A program made the position numbers and the translations under genes. From Dendrocalamus latiflorus (Eukaryota > Streptophyta > Magnoliopsida > Poales > Poaceae): 64,000 nt of DNA. Shown piece by piece: positions 1 to 11,700 of this stretch. The stretch covers positions 9,466,463 through 9,530,462 of the forward strand of contig CM029672.1 in NCBI GenBank assembly GCA_017311315.1, written 5' to 3'. How positions within the stretch are numbered: position 1 is the first letter of the stretch; every line of letters starts with the position of its first letter. The notes below the pieces were generated by a model that ran no database searches, was not told where the DNA came from, and saw only the letters and a list, made by a program, of their open reading frames with translations.

Positions 1-2031
1 TTTCTACCCTGTTTGGCTGCACACGCACGGGCGGGAGGTTGAAGACGACCGGCCCCGCCCAAGCTGGCTGAGCCGAGCCGCTTCGCCGCGCCCGAGTCTG
101 ACCGCGCCGCTCGCACCCGCTCGCCCCGCGCCGCTCGCACCCGCTCGCCCCGCGCCGTTCGCACCGCACCGCGTCGCTCGCGCGCGCGCCTGATCCATCC
201 GGCCGAGCCACTTTGATTCGGTTGAGCTGAGTCAGTTCACCGAGTCCGACCCGAACCCGATAAACAGTGTAACCGGACCCGATGAACAGTAACCCGACCC
301 AAAGCCCAAAATACAGGTTTATACTCCCCAGATTCGTCTCGAGCCCGCCAACCCAAATCCAAGGCCCATTTCCACATATGACCTTCCTGTAAGCCCAAAT
401 CTCACTTTATTTGAATTTTATCGGATTTTATTTCTTTGTTCCTAGCTCAGTCCTTTGGGCGCGGAACTAATTTATTTTATTTTGCGTTAGTTCTCGACAT
501 CGAAGACCACCCGGAGCAGGAAGGAGAAGGTCAAGCTCAAGTTCAATAAATCAAAGAATCTGAAGTCGCTGAAATCGTAGGCCACAAGACAAGTCACATG
601 TTTTTGATCATATTGAATCCCATGAAATTTACATTATTTACTTAATGTATTTTCATTATTGATAGTTGTGAAATGATAGTTGCTTAAAATAAATGTTTAG
701 AATGACATGTTAATTAGATACATCCTACCACCGATAAAAGTCATGTTTACTTTGATGGCCACATTCACCTTGACAGCCTTAGTGACTATTAATGTACGGT
801 ATAAATATTCATAAATCATCTCATTCAACATTTTGTACTATTAAGTGACTTTGGCCGTGGGCCGGTAGATTTGGAAAAACCCAGACTAGGGTAGGGTGGC
901 ATGGGACACTGTGCCCTAGGCTAGTGATACCAGTGTATAGTAGGATAAAAAGGGTGTGGACGTCCGTGTGGCGGACTTCGTCCACCGTTTTATCCTAGGG
1001 TGGAGGCTTGGGAGAGGAATGGTGGCAGTACAGGAAGGTACTGAATATGGGTTTGTGATTGGATGATGCCTCAGTGAAAAATATAAGGACTAGACCCTTA
1101 TGCTGAGTAAAGAACATAGTATCCGCCCAACCACAAGCGTTGATTTTGTCAAACCTGGTTTAGTAACTGCTCAAGTTCAATTGAACCTCTGCAACTGGTG
1201 GAGGGAGTCGAGGGTGAGTTCGTATGGGAGGTGGTTAACCATACAACAGTAGGACTGCTATGAGTCGGAGGAGATCCGTGGGGTCATCCGAGCTTATGGA
1301 GGCCTAGGACCTACTGGGTGGAGGCTATATAAAGAATTGAGCAGTGAACAACCTTGTTTTCTTAACTCTTTGGCCGGAGTTAAGGGATCTTGTGGGTAAA
1401 GCAGGGCAACTCTGCAGAGTCATGAATAATTGTATTCGAATACGCCGTGCTTCCGGTAAATGAAGCTGTGTTTATTGGGTGATTCCAACAGCGAGGCATA
1501 AGTAGTATTTCTGATGTTGTTAAATTGAGAAATGTTGAAACTTTATCTGATAACAGAAAACCCCCTGATCTTAAGAAAAACAAATGTTTTAATCTCTTTT
1601 GTTTGCAAATAAAATTGCATCCACCTCATAATAAAACAACTATATTCCCTTCCCTTGAGAATACCCTGGCAAGTAGATAAATAGTATTTCCACATGTGAT
1701 TTGCTGAGTACGGGGTTGGAGTACTCAGGCTTGCAAAATTTCCCCCCCACAGATACCAAAAGAAAAGAGGATGCTGCAAGTGTTCGTGTTAGGGTTACGA
1801 CTGCACTCAAGCGTTCCTGTGGTGTTTTCTTCGGCTCTTCTGTATGTAAGTTAAGTTTTGGGCCTGGACGCCCCTTTTGTTGCTAAAATTGGCCAGTAGG
1901 TCTTATTTCAATTAAATTAACTTCTTTTATTTGTTCGTAAGCAGGCATGATATTTCTTCTGTCCGTAACTGAACTCCTGGGCTGTTACGGAAGGTAATGA
2001 CATTTCCGTTCCCAAAAATGGGGGTGTTACA
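1..2031 (+). mobile_element. 3' part of a gypsy-type LTR (left end outside window)
   Basis: From about 588 onward this stretch aligns by eye with the 3' half of the LTRs at 26847-30443 and 34501-38097. Shared blocks include CACATGTTTTTGATCAT, the motif GATTTGCTGAGTACGGGG and the terminus GGGGGTGTTACA. It is clearly diverged from them, so it is an older member of the same family. It ends at 2031 and is not followed by a primer binding site. It is therefore either the 3' LTR of an element lying to the left or a solo LTR. The first 400 bases are GC-rich, like the corresponding part of the younger LTRs, and the short reading frames there are not genes. Confidence 0.75.
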
Positions 2032-3070
2032 GTGCCCCCATGAGCTATGCACAAAGCGGATACCTGGGCCCACAAGCCACGCTCTAGTGGTGCTGATTTG
2101 CCACGTGTCGGTCATCAGAAATTCCATGCTCTGGAGGAGGCTAGAAACGCAACAAACATCCGTAGGGGGTTAGACATACAAAAATAAGACGATGAGGGCC
2201 AGAATAGTAGAAAATTCCAAACACATCTCTTTGTTAGTTTGGCTAGCAGCATGATGACGTGGTTGTTAAATCGTAACACTGCAGCTAGCAAGTGGACAAC
2301 AAGTTGCCTAACGGTGTGCAAAGTGCCATGTCATCGTGCCGCCAATTAGACTACAGGAAGGGTGTTATTAGACCAAACTACAAAGTCTAATAGCTCGAAT
2401 GAACAATAGGAAGTGCTGGACTCGTCTACGTTTGGGTGCAATTTTACTAATTACTAGTTACATATTCGTGTGTTATAATAAAATTTATTGGATATATAAA
2501 GAATTATGCTATGGAAGGTGTTGCTCTAATCGGTTGGAAAGTAGAGAGTGATGAAAAGCCGAAGAAATAGAGCGATTAGAGGAGAATAGACGTACGACCA
2601 CTAACTCGTTTTTTTATAATAGTAATGGTAATTATATAATATGTTAGTATCGGTTGTAATCGCTCCGCTAGTCCGCCGCCGCTTTCAGCTAGCGCACTAC
2701 TGTTGCACCGTGCGGTGGCGACGGCGGCCAAGGGTGACGATTCTGTGCCGCATCGTCGCGCCTCCAACCATGGCGGCGCTACTTCCCATACGACGCCACA
2801 TATTCCGGTCCTGTTGCCCCTCCACCCGCAGGAGAGTGGCGGAGACCCAATCCGCGCAGGCCTGAGCCCATCTCCACTGCGTTCCCATCCTCAAAATGCT
2901 AATCCATTACTCATCGAATATACATATGATGAATCCTGCGGCAATTGATTGATTGAGTGGTTGATTCTCCGTAGGGATTCTATGGAGGAGGAGCACTGAA
3001 TGTTTGAGGCAGCTGGGCAAAGGGGATGGTGATTTAGGTGCCCAAGCCACGCCCAAAAGTACTCTTTTCG
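2032..3070. other. Intergenic, no gene recognised
   Basis: Flank of the LTR. A GC-rich patch at about 2640-2900 gives short overlapping frames on both strands with no recognisable domain, and I did not call them. No target-site duplication of the preceding LTR can be tested because its other end is outside the window. Confidence 0.5.
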
Positions 3071-3341
3071 GTTCAAAAGGGCTTATTTTGAGTGGATTTT
3101 GGCTGAAAATTACTGTAGCTAGTTGAAAAAACGCCGTAGCTGACGGTGGCTTATTTGACGTAATTAAATTTTAAAAAAAATAAAAATAGAAAAAATAGGT
3201 TAGCCCGTCACGGACAGTATAAACGAATATGGGAAAAATAGAACCGACAAAAAAGCTAAAAAAACAAAAAAACTAGAAAAAGACGAAATTGTTGAATAGT
3301 GAAAAATAAATCAGAAGTCAGAAGCTTAAGTCGAAACGAGC
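3071..3341 (-). mobile_element. MITE family A, copy 1 (271 bp)
   Basis: This is the reverse complement of the element at 38581-38851 and has the same 271-bp length. Shared features, seen reversed here, include TTTTTCACTATTC, the GTTCTATTTTTCCC region and the paired CAGCTACAG-like motifs. Terminal inverted repeats are of the type GCTCGTTTCGGCTT / AAGCCCAAATGAGC, degraded in this copy. The element is non-coding. The superfamily is not settled because no clear target-site duplication is visible. Confidence 0.65.
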
Positions 3342-6300
3342 GGGGCCGGGCCCCACCAAGAAGAAGCGCCGGCAAGCCTCTTTGATGTTGGCATCACCAC
3401 TACAATGATCGAGTGCATCAGCTTGACATTTGGAAATTTTGAGTTTGACAATTGTAAAATTTTAGTTAGACATCTCCATATTCACTTGTTGTACAACATG
3501 GTAATAGATGGGAATGACTCTTTTCTTGAATCTAGATCATTTGACTTTGTGAAGCAAAGTCACGGTGCTACAGTACCATGACTTTGCTTTCTAACAATCG
3601 AATCAGAAGACAAATGATGAGATCAATTTGGCACTATAGCAAAAGACATATGGCATGTTTATATTAGCTACGGCTGATGGTTTTTGGCTGTATCTGATGG
3701 ATTTCAGCTGAAAATAAATGGTGGTGGCTGAAAGAAGTGGCTTTTAGAAGAATTGGCGAGCGGTGAGGAAAATTAGGGAAAGATATGCGCGTGAGATTGG
3801 AACGCGAGGAGTGAGATGCATGATGCACCTATAATCCTTTGCCTTGTCCCCGGAGTGAGACAGGAGCGAGAGAAGTAAGGAATCTGCTTCGACAAGCCGG
3901 GTTTTCATATTGGCATCTGGCTTAGAAGCTAATATGAACAGGCCATAGCTATGGTACTATAGCGCACACTGTAGCATGCAACCTAGGCTGCTCATTTTGC
4001 ACCCGACGCCCAAGGTTAGAGCAAAGCCATAGTTACTATAGCAAAATCATCTCAATCCCTCTTTTATTGTGTCAAATTGAATGTCTAGTGTCAGATTGGA
4101 TGTTTATGAAATTAATTCACATGTAGAACAAATGAAATGAATTCATAATGTGGCTTGGTCTTGAGACTTGTTCCGAATGGTGCTCTAGTTGATGCTCCTC
4201 CGTAATCGTTGATTGTATTTGATGCTCGATGCTTAATCCTTGAATGTACTTGAGCCTTGAATGTATTGGATGATTCCTGTATAAATAATGACTGAGGAAC
4301 TATTTCTGAATTAATGTATTTGATGATCGGTGAATGAGGAAACATTTCTGAATTGATGTGTTGTGTGACGCTGCTACTAACTCGAAAAAAAATGTAAAGA
4401 CAAGCCTGATGCTCATGCATAGGGAATTTCTAAGAAAAGTATAGCAAGAGGGACTTGCATTCATGAGAAAATTGAAGCACCAGTTACTTGAAAGAGCAGT
4501 AACACCACCTGGTGGTTTGGTTGTTTTGTTTGGTACTTACTTGTGGCATGCATAAATAGTATCATGTGCCATCAATGAGATCCCAGTGGTCGAAATTCCC
4601 TAAGCATGTTTGGACTTCAACATCTCTCTTTTTTTTCTCCAACCAAGTGCATGTTCACACAGTCAGGTTTTGCTTCCTTTTTTCTTTGTTAGTGCATAGT
4701 ATCATAGAGGTTTAGGCCCTGTTTAGCTTCTGACTTATTTAGTTTTCAGTTTATTTAAGTTAGAAGTTACTTAGAACGTGTTGATTTTTAATTTCGGTTT
4801 ATTTTAGTTATTTGGATAATTTTTGGTTTTTTATCTTATTTTTTATTATTCGTAACGATATAACGATTTTTTATTTTTCAATTTTTCCAGGAAAAACTAA
4901 CGTTAATTCGGTATGGACTCACCACATATTTATGTAAGACAAAGAACGCAAAGGATGTGTGTCACTTGGAACACGACAAGACAAAAATAGGAGCAGCACG
5001 AGCTGGCCTAGCATAGTGCCTACGCCCGCCGGTAGTCGACACACCTTCAGGTGCGTGCTTATCACGAACCCGCACACTAACCTTTCCCGCTAACGCTGAC
5101 GTGACCAATGATATAAGACAGAATTAATTTAAAAATTATAGAAGAAAATATACTAAATTCAGTTATACTTGTTAAAATTATACACGAGTATTTTTCTCTG
5201 CGTATTACCTCTCGTGAATAGCTAGAGTTTAAAATTTTAAACCATAAACTATAAACTACAGTCCAAAAAAAAAACCTACTCCAAAACTTAAGTCCATCGC
5301 CAGGTCCAAAAACATTTTGACGTGACTGACGATACCTAGAGCATGTTATTTTTAACCGTGGTTGATAGCTTATTATGGTCGTTGATTTTTGCTTTTATAG
5401 TAAACGTTTGTATAAACGAACTGACTATTGATAAGTCGCTTTAAAAAGACTATCCTGATAAATTACTTTAAAAAAGATAAAAAAAAAGCTGTTCTTTTTA
5501 TTTATTAAGTTATAAATTATAAATCGAAAAGAATAAGACTGCTGTTTACTCGGTAAAGACAGCCACGGAGGAAGCTTCATTCTTTTACTCCATAAAAATT
5601 GTGACAACTGGTTAATCGATCTATTACGCAGCGTGCAAAAAGACGTGCTGCTCAACTACTCAGCATTTGTTGTATACGGCTGGTGTCCGACAACGTTGGC
5701 CTAGCACCAAAAGAGAACAAACCATCTAAGATAGTAAACTACATCATAAGATGCTGACTTACCAGCAGAGTAGTAGTAATTGTTTCCTCGATGTATTTTG
5801 TTACTACTTAATTTTGATTCCTTCTATAAGGACCTGTGACTATTGACGACTTGTCAGATTCTCCGAAGGATATTTTCGCGGATGAACGGATGATATGTCG
5901 CTGCTGGTCGTTTCCTGCGTTATTGAAAAAAGACAGTGATGGGAGCTAAAGCGACAAGGCTTCGAAATATCTTCAGTAGCCATCATGTCTGTACTTAATC
6001 TAATCCATGGACTGCTAGCTCGACCAAAGCAGCCAAGCTAGCAGACAGAGATCGAGGGGGAGTAGATCATAAAGTTGAAAGACGGAAGAATGATAATGTG
6101 GAATGGAATGATTCATTCGCTTCTTTTTCGTTCGTGTTTTCAAGCTCATACTCCTTGGATGGTGACATCTTACCAAGTGCGCCATGTGTTCTTCCTACAG
6201 GACAAACCCTGGAAGCTTTTCGGCTTTGTACATAAGTACAAGAATTTGATTCAGGATTAGCACAAACAAAGGTAGAGTACTAGATTTCTTCTACCTTTTT

Positions 6301-6764
6301 GGTTGGATCGTTTTTAGCCTTCCTGAGTTGGCACAAAAAAAAAAAAGCATCTCCTGACAGTGCTCTTCAGCTTAAGAATTTCTAGTTTTCTTTAAAGAAA
6401 ACAGCAGAAAAACTTCCAGGCATTGCTATATGCATGAATAGAAACTTTCAGATGTTTATTCATTTTTGGGTTAATTTGCAGTTGATCAAAAAACAAAGAG
6501 CCAATCGAATTTCATCTGGAACCACCACATTGACCGTGCCAGTACGTAGTTGTCTGGAATGGAACTGAAATATATCATAGTTATACATTAGGATAAGTAC
6601 AGGTTCAGCTCAGCAAAGTTTTGCTCGACTTAAGCCAAGAGGAAGAGAGAAGAAACCTAGAGGCACCCGTCTCTGATGTCACTGCTTCCTCTTGATTTTA
6701 ATGGTTGCTCATAGATGCAGTTCTACCCTCTGCTTACAGAAAGCATCTTGTATATGCTGCTTAA
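3342..6764. other. Intergenic, AT-rich, MITE-like debris
   Basis: No coding region is recognised. The stretches at about 4717-4890, 5120-5270 and 5340-5540 resemble degraded MITEs with T-rich stems and motifs such as ACTTTTAAA. The part adjoining 6764 would be the 3' untranslated region of the CURT1B-like relic on the minus strand. Confidence 0.45.
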
Positions 6765-9692
6765 CTAGCTGCTCCTCCCGGTGATTTCGTCGTAGGTGCT
6801 CTTAATTTTACTGATCAGAGCTTCCCTGCAAAAACACCAATGAGCCGGACGTGATAAGAATCTGACAACATAGTTTGTTGAATTAAGCTAGTTGTTGTTT
6901 TGGTAGCTTTGGTAGGTATTGTTAACTATGGTAACTACTGTAGCAGATATGGCAAGATATAACCATAGAATAATTGTAGGCCTAAAAGAACTAATATAGC
7001 AGTAAATAAAACTCAATAAAATATTCAATATTCAATAGAATATTTTTAACATGATATATATCATAAAAGAATCATTAGATAGCAAACTAGTCAAAAAATC
7101 CATCCTTACAAACTTAAAAGATATCAATTATAGAAATTGATACCACTTATAAAATTAAGTTCAGGTTGGCAAGTTAAACTAGTATGGCAAAGATTTAATC
7201 ATACATACAAAAGTATGATAAAACTAAAGTATGATAAAACTAGCTAAGTAGACATAACATAACAATGAGCAATACTAAATTAAGATTACATCACAAATGA
7301 GTAATTGGTCTCGCTGTTGGCCGCAACAATCATCAAACACCTGCACATCAAAGATCAAGCAATTGATATGAGCACAAATGACATGCACTTACTCTCAATT
7401 AGCAAATCATATACATAAACATACCATAACTAACACTTGTATGGACACACCATGACGTCGTAACTAACATCACACGAAACAACTCAAAACTAATTCCTTT
7501 TAGAAACAAGGATCGGTCTGACCATGGCCACCAGGCCGATCAGACTGCCCTGCAGACACCGGTCAGACCGTTAGCTCTCCCCTGGTTGGACCATCGACAC
7601 AGCCGGTCACACCCCACTGGTCAAACCAGCAAGGTATGACTGGTCTGACTGCAACCGCACAATGGTTAGACCATCACCCCAGGCTAGTTTGATCGGTGCT
7701 ACTAGAAAAGCACAAATTAAAATGCAAATTCACAAAAAATCAAAATCAAACAGCAAAAAGTAAGGCACAAGAAATATTAAATGCTCATCACTCCCATGGG
7801 ATGCCACCATATGGTCTTACAGCTAGATTAAGACATAATGATTACAAGAACAAGCTGTCAAGTTGTAAGCAGAGGAGGATTACAAGAACATGGTGTTTTA
7901 CCTGTCTGGCTGGAAGATGAGGTTACGGTATGTAAACCACTGCATCAACATAAAGTAGAAGTTGTTGGTGTTCATAGACAGAAAATTCGATGTCCAAATG
8001 TATGTAAACTTACCCCTGTGTACCCAATTCCAACAAGCTCAAGAACACCAGGCAGAATAGGAAGCTTGTCAATGGCCTGAATGCATTAAACAAGCAAAAA
8101 CAGCTCTGAGATCTTCAGGCAAAGGACGCTTACATATCTGACGGAGAAGAACAAAGAAGCCACGATTAAGGTTGCTCTCTCATGTACCTTCAACGCCCCT
8201 GCCGCCGTCCAGAGTGCGACGAGCGCGGCGACTCCGATGGTGGCCACGGCGTACTTGCCCTCAACTTTGGCCCACTGCCTGGAGACAACGGTCACAGTAA
8301 TGCACATTGCGCAAAACGCCAGCACACTCCATAAGAAAAAAAAATGATCACATATATCTGGAGCGAAACGTACGTGAGGATGCTGACCGCGTCCTGGGCA
8401 GCCTTGACGATCTCCGGCACCTCCGTCGAGCCTTCGCCGCCCGACGTCCCGTTGGGCGTTGGCCGCCTTGATCGCAACGTTCCTTGGAACCTTCGAGCTG
8501 TGGCGAATCCAGGATGAAAACAGAGGGGGAGCTCTACTGTTAAAGTGATAGCACAACATAAATATACCAAAACTATATCTACTAGTATTTTGCTGTTAGA
8601 ATATCAAATTCATACATAAATAGGAAAAGAACAAATTGAAAATGTACAAAACAATAAATTTAGTACCTTACTAATGGATAATGTGCCTCCAAATGTTCAT
8701 AAAAATGTAAATACCGATCTGTAGATAAAAAATAGTAAACGTAATGATACAATATTAAATTATAAATATCCATAAACATTATAAATGAAATAAAAACATC
8801 CCACTAAATTACTACTATTTTGCCGGTCCGTCTCAGATCTACAGACCAAGTCGCTAGTACGAAGTCACTAGTATTTCGCTGGTCTTGTAAAAATCCCAAA
8901 TCTCCCATCCAGATCCACTCAGTCGACAGTCACTCCTACTTGCCTCATCTTCTCCGCGCGACCGCACCCACGATGTCGTGCGCCATGTGAGCCTCCCTGC
9001 AGTCCCCGGCTCCCCCTCCACGCTGAGACGCCGACGGGCGACAGCGGACGGCCGACCGCCTCCTCCTCCGATGCTGCGAGCCTCCCTAGCTCCCCCTCTG
9101 CGCCGAGTCGCCGAGAAGCCGCCGCCCGTTGAGCCGCCTTGACCCTCCGTGCTGGGCGCCTAGGCGGCTAGGTTGCCGTCTCGCCGACCGCCTCTGGGCT
9201 CCGACCTCCCCCTCTGCTGCTCCGCGCTGAGTCACCGACAGCCTCCGGCCTCCCGCCTCTCCCTCCCGGCATCCCCCTCCGTCACGCCGGCCGCCAAGCT
9301 GCCGAGTGCTGACTCGTGACGGTGAGTCTCGTACTCTTAGCCTCTCCCTCTCCGTGAGATCGTGACCTTATCTACTATAGTACTGTTCAGGCATTGTGTT
9401 ATTCATCTTCCATCAATCCACCATATCTGTTTCACTGTTTGCTGTGTGCTGTACTACTGTCACGTTTTGGGCCAAGATTCGCCACTGATTTGGCCATTTG
9501 GGCCAAGATGCGCTGGGCCTTAAGACACCGAGTGGGCATTTCTTCAATCTTCCACACTCGACAGATCGACTCACTCCGGCTCGGCGGCTCTTCTTCATCT
9601 TCCGACGACCGGGGTCTTCTTCAAACACGGTGGGAGGAGGGGGTGCTCGAGCACCCAGAAGCACCTACGGGGGATTCGCCCCTGCCTTCGAG
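6765..9692 (-). pseudogene. CURT1B (PSI-P)-like thylakoid protein, 5'-truncated and split by a hAT element
   Basis: CURT1 proteins are small thylakoid membrane proteins with two membrane spans and amphipathic helices. They bend grana margins, and CURT1B was first described as photosystem I subunit P. On the minus strand the exons are 8497-8388 (plus a few bases beyond the insertion), 8274-8188, 8076-8014, 7939-7902 and 6825-6765. They encode TEVPEIVKAAQDA, WAKVEGKYAVATIG...GALK, AIDKLPILPGVLELVGIGYTG, WFTYRNLIFQPDR and EALISKIKSTYDEITGRSS then stop. All junctions from KAAQDA onward are GT-AG and in phase. Lesions: no transit-peptide exon is found upstream to 10538. A 1.19 kb hAT element sits at the start of the first remaining exon. 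That exon also appears to carry a one-base frameshift, because a KVPRNVAIKAAN frame typical of the family lies out of phase with TEVPEIV. It is therefore a relic, although the exon splice sites are well preserved. Confidence 0.8.
8498..9684. mobile_element. Non-autonomous hAT-type element (1187 bp) inside the CURT1B-like relic
   Basis: The element is bounded by a perfect 8-bp target-site duplication, CCTTCGAG, at 8490-8497 and 9685-9692. Its termini are CTGTGGCGAATCC on the left and GGATTCGCCCCTG on the right, which pair as imperfect inverted repeats (right end reversed: CAGGGGCGAATCC). Eight-base duplications and CAGGGGCGG-like ends are hallmarks of the hAT superfamily. The interior has an AT-rich left part and a very GC-rich centre (about 8940-9350) with no intact reading frame and no transposase. 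Mobility would have depended on an enzyme supplied in trans. Confidence 0.88.
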
Positions 9693-10538
9693 CCTGACAA
9701 AAGCAAGAAATGTGTACGTACTGTGTAGATCTCAGATGTACTACACATATATACGTACTGCTACATGTACCTCAAAAGATATATATGCACCACGCATTCC
9801 GAGTCGAGAATGGATGGATCTATATATACACGGTCTAAAAATCAGTAAACCAGTGTTTGTTCAGTCACCCATCCCGTTCATTGTATACTGCCAAGTATTC
9901 GACCAAGCAGACCCGTTTTTAGAAGACAGGATCTGTATATGTCCTCTGCTACGTGACCTGCATGCATGCTTGTGTTCCTCTTTCAATGTTATGTAATAGG
10001 TATATACGTCCTATTATCCTATAGAAGAACACGGACGTGCACGTAGGTAGAGCACATGAAGTGCATCAGCTGTCTAATCAAGAGAATTCACCGTGGCCTA
10101 CCGTCCCTAGGGTAGTTTACAAGCCTTGCCTGCCAAACGTCATCTTATCTTACTGCCTACTGGACTGTACGAACATCTGTGCTACCCATAATTGCTCTGT
10201 CGAGATGTTGCTTTCGTTGCTTCAGTCGATATATATGCGGCAGCTCCCAGAGGATAAACTGCTTCTGGAAGAATTCGGTTGATGTTGCAAGAACCCAAGA
10301 AAGTAATCGGCAATCTTCATCTCAGTGTGTTACTGCCATTGCTCAGATAAGTTCCCTTCATCTTCCATCAGACAACACGACTGAAAACCCCATCCAATGA
10401 TGTGGATTCCGAAAGCAAATTCTACATTTTGCTCCTGCAGGCAAACATTTTACAATGCTAAAGCTTCTCATCATGTTCACAGATGCTACCATTCAAAATT
10501 GAGGAGACCGTGATTTCACACACACGAAGGCACAACTA
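9693..10538. other. Gap between CURT1B-like and PYG7-like relics
   Basis: No GC-rich transit-peptide exon is seen here on the minus strand, although an intact CURT1B gene would need one upstream of 9692. A possible splice acceptor (minus-strand TTTTGTCAG) lies at the junction. The 200-residue plus-strand frame that crosses 9684 spans a transposon boundary and is not a gene. Confidence 0.5.
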
Positions 10539-10817
10539 TCACTTCTCCGATTTTACTGGCACACCCTTGTATATGCTCACGCGCTGCCTCAGGTCATCTC
10601 GGCGTGGCCTTGCGACCTTGTTATTCGGATCAAACAGAAGTACCTCCTCAAATGCCTTGAGAGCAGACTTCAGGTCCTTCTGCTGCTCATATGCGTCACC
10701 TAGGTTGTTCCAAGCTGTCGCATAGCCTGGTTGAAGCTCCACAGCCTTCTCAAATTGTTGGTTTGCCTTGTCAAGTTTGTTATCTCGCTTGTAGCTGACT
10801 CCCAGGGCATTGTACAC
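10539..10817 (-). pseudogene. PYG7 (Ycf37-like) chloroplast TPR protein, terminal exon
   Basis: A minus-strand exon of 93 codons including the stop is preceded by a good acceptor (GTTGATCAG). It encodes two tetratricopeptide repeats, beginning VYNALGVSYKRDNKLDKA and containing AWNNLGDAYEQQKDLKSALKAFEE, then a C-terminal tail VPVKSEK. This matches what I know of the C-terminus of PYG7, the nuclear-encoded Ycf37 homologue needed for photosystem I accumulation. A complete gene would need further TPR-coding exons upstream, and none is recognisable from 10818 to 11700. I regard it as a gene fragment, or as a gene with its middle deleted. Assignment to another chloroplast TPR protein is possible but less likely. 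Confidence 0.65.
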
Positions 10818-11321
10818 CTGATCAACACAGCAAAACAATTTGAGAGAAAAAACATGAATTGGGATTTCTATTTTCCAGAACATATTATATTGGTCTGAGT
10901 TCATAAGCACAGTTGAAGGGCATATACAAGATCAGTTGCAGATATTTTTCAGTTTGCACACGAGAATATCAACTCTGGTAACAACATCAGTATAAAAACA
11001 CACAATACAACGTAATTTTAATGGAAGTGTTAGTGCACGTCTTGTAGAGAGACCTGCGTGCAAGGACATGATAATCTTGAGGATGCTGCCTTTAGCCTAT
11101 AGTTTATCAGGTAGCTCAAGCACAGTCTAATTAAGGGTAGTAACATATATAAGGATGCAAACAGTTTCCCAGGTCCAGGTACTGCAGCTCTAACCCGAAT
11201 TGGTCTGCCTAAGCATATGGTCGTAGGTTCGTAGCATACCCTCACAAGGTCCAAACAAGCAATTGCAACACCAAAATGCTAAAGAACGGATGAGAACAGT
11301 GTAAAAGCAGAAGGCGGAAAA

Positions 11322-11597
11322 CCTGTCGACGATTCCCGGGAGCTCAGTGGAACGCACACAAAGGAACGCCTTGGTGATGGCTCCCCTCGATAGCCTGCGA
11401 CCTAGGCCAAGAAGAAGGCACCATCAGGCATCCATCACCACCTTCCCACAAAGAAAACACACAAATATTACCACCACTAACCAGAGCATCTTAATCTGAC
11501 GGCGGCGAAGAGGGTACGAGGAGGCTGAGGCGGGGGCGAGAGGGCGCCGGCCAACGCCGGCGCGGCGAGGCGGGAGTCGGGACGCAGTGGCCAACAT
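11322..11597 (-). other. Possible 5' exons of the PYG7-like relic
   Basis: On the minus strand an ATG at 11597 opens an Arg/Ala/Pro-rich frame (MLATASRLPPRRAG...) resembling a plastid transit peptide. A second GC-rich block at 11404-11322 is flanked by TTGGCCTAG and GTTTTCC, which look like an acceptor and a donor. Joining them by the obvious splice sites meets a stop codon, so the model is not coherent. It is recorded because it lies upstream of the TPR exon on the same strand. Confidence 0.2.
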
Positions 11598-11700
11598 CCC
11601 CTCGTTGGTGACACCTGCGTGCCGCTTCCTATTCTTTGGACACCACCCCGTGCAGTGGGAGTCGAAGCGGGCTCTGGCCGGCCTATCCGCGCACGCCCAC

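Noticed and set aside
2576..2948. Small GC-rich frames on both strands
   Set aside because: Mutually overlapping, no similarity recognised, no gene structure around them.
6075..6260. 61-residue plus-strand frame
   Set aside because: Short, no domain, in AT-rich intergenic sequence.
7500..7690. GGTC-AGACC-rich block as a separate transposon
   Set aside because: Motifs such as CCGGTCAGACCG recall repeats in plant transposons, but no termini or duplication could be identified within this intron.
9394..9996. Plus-strand frame of 200 residues
   Set aside because: It crosses the right end of a hAT element into the CURT1B-like intron region, so it is a chance fusion.
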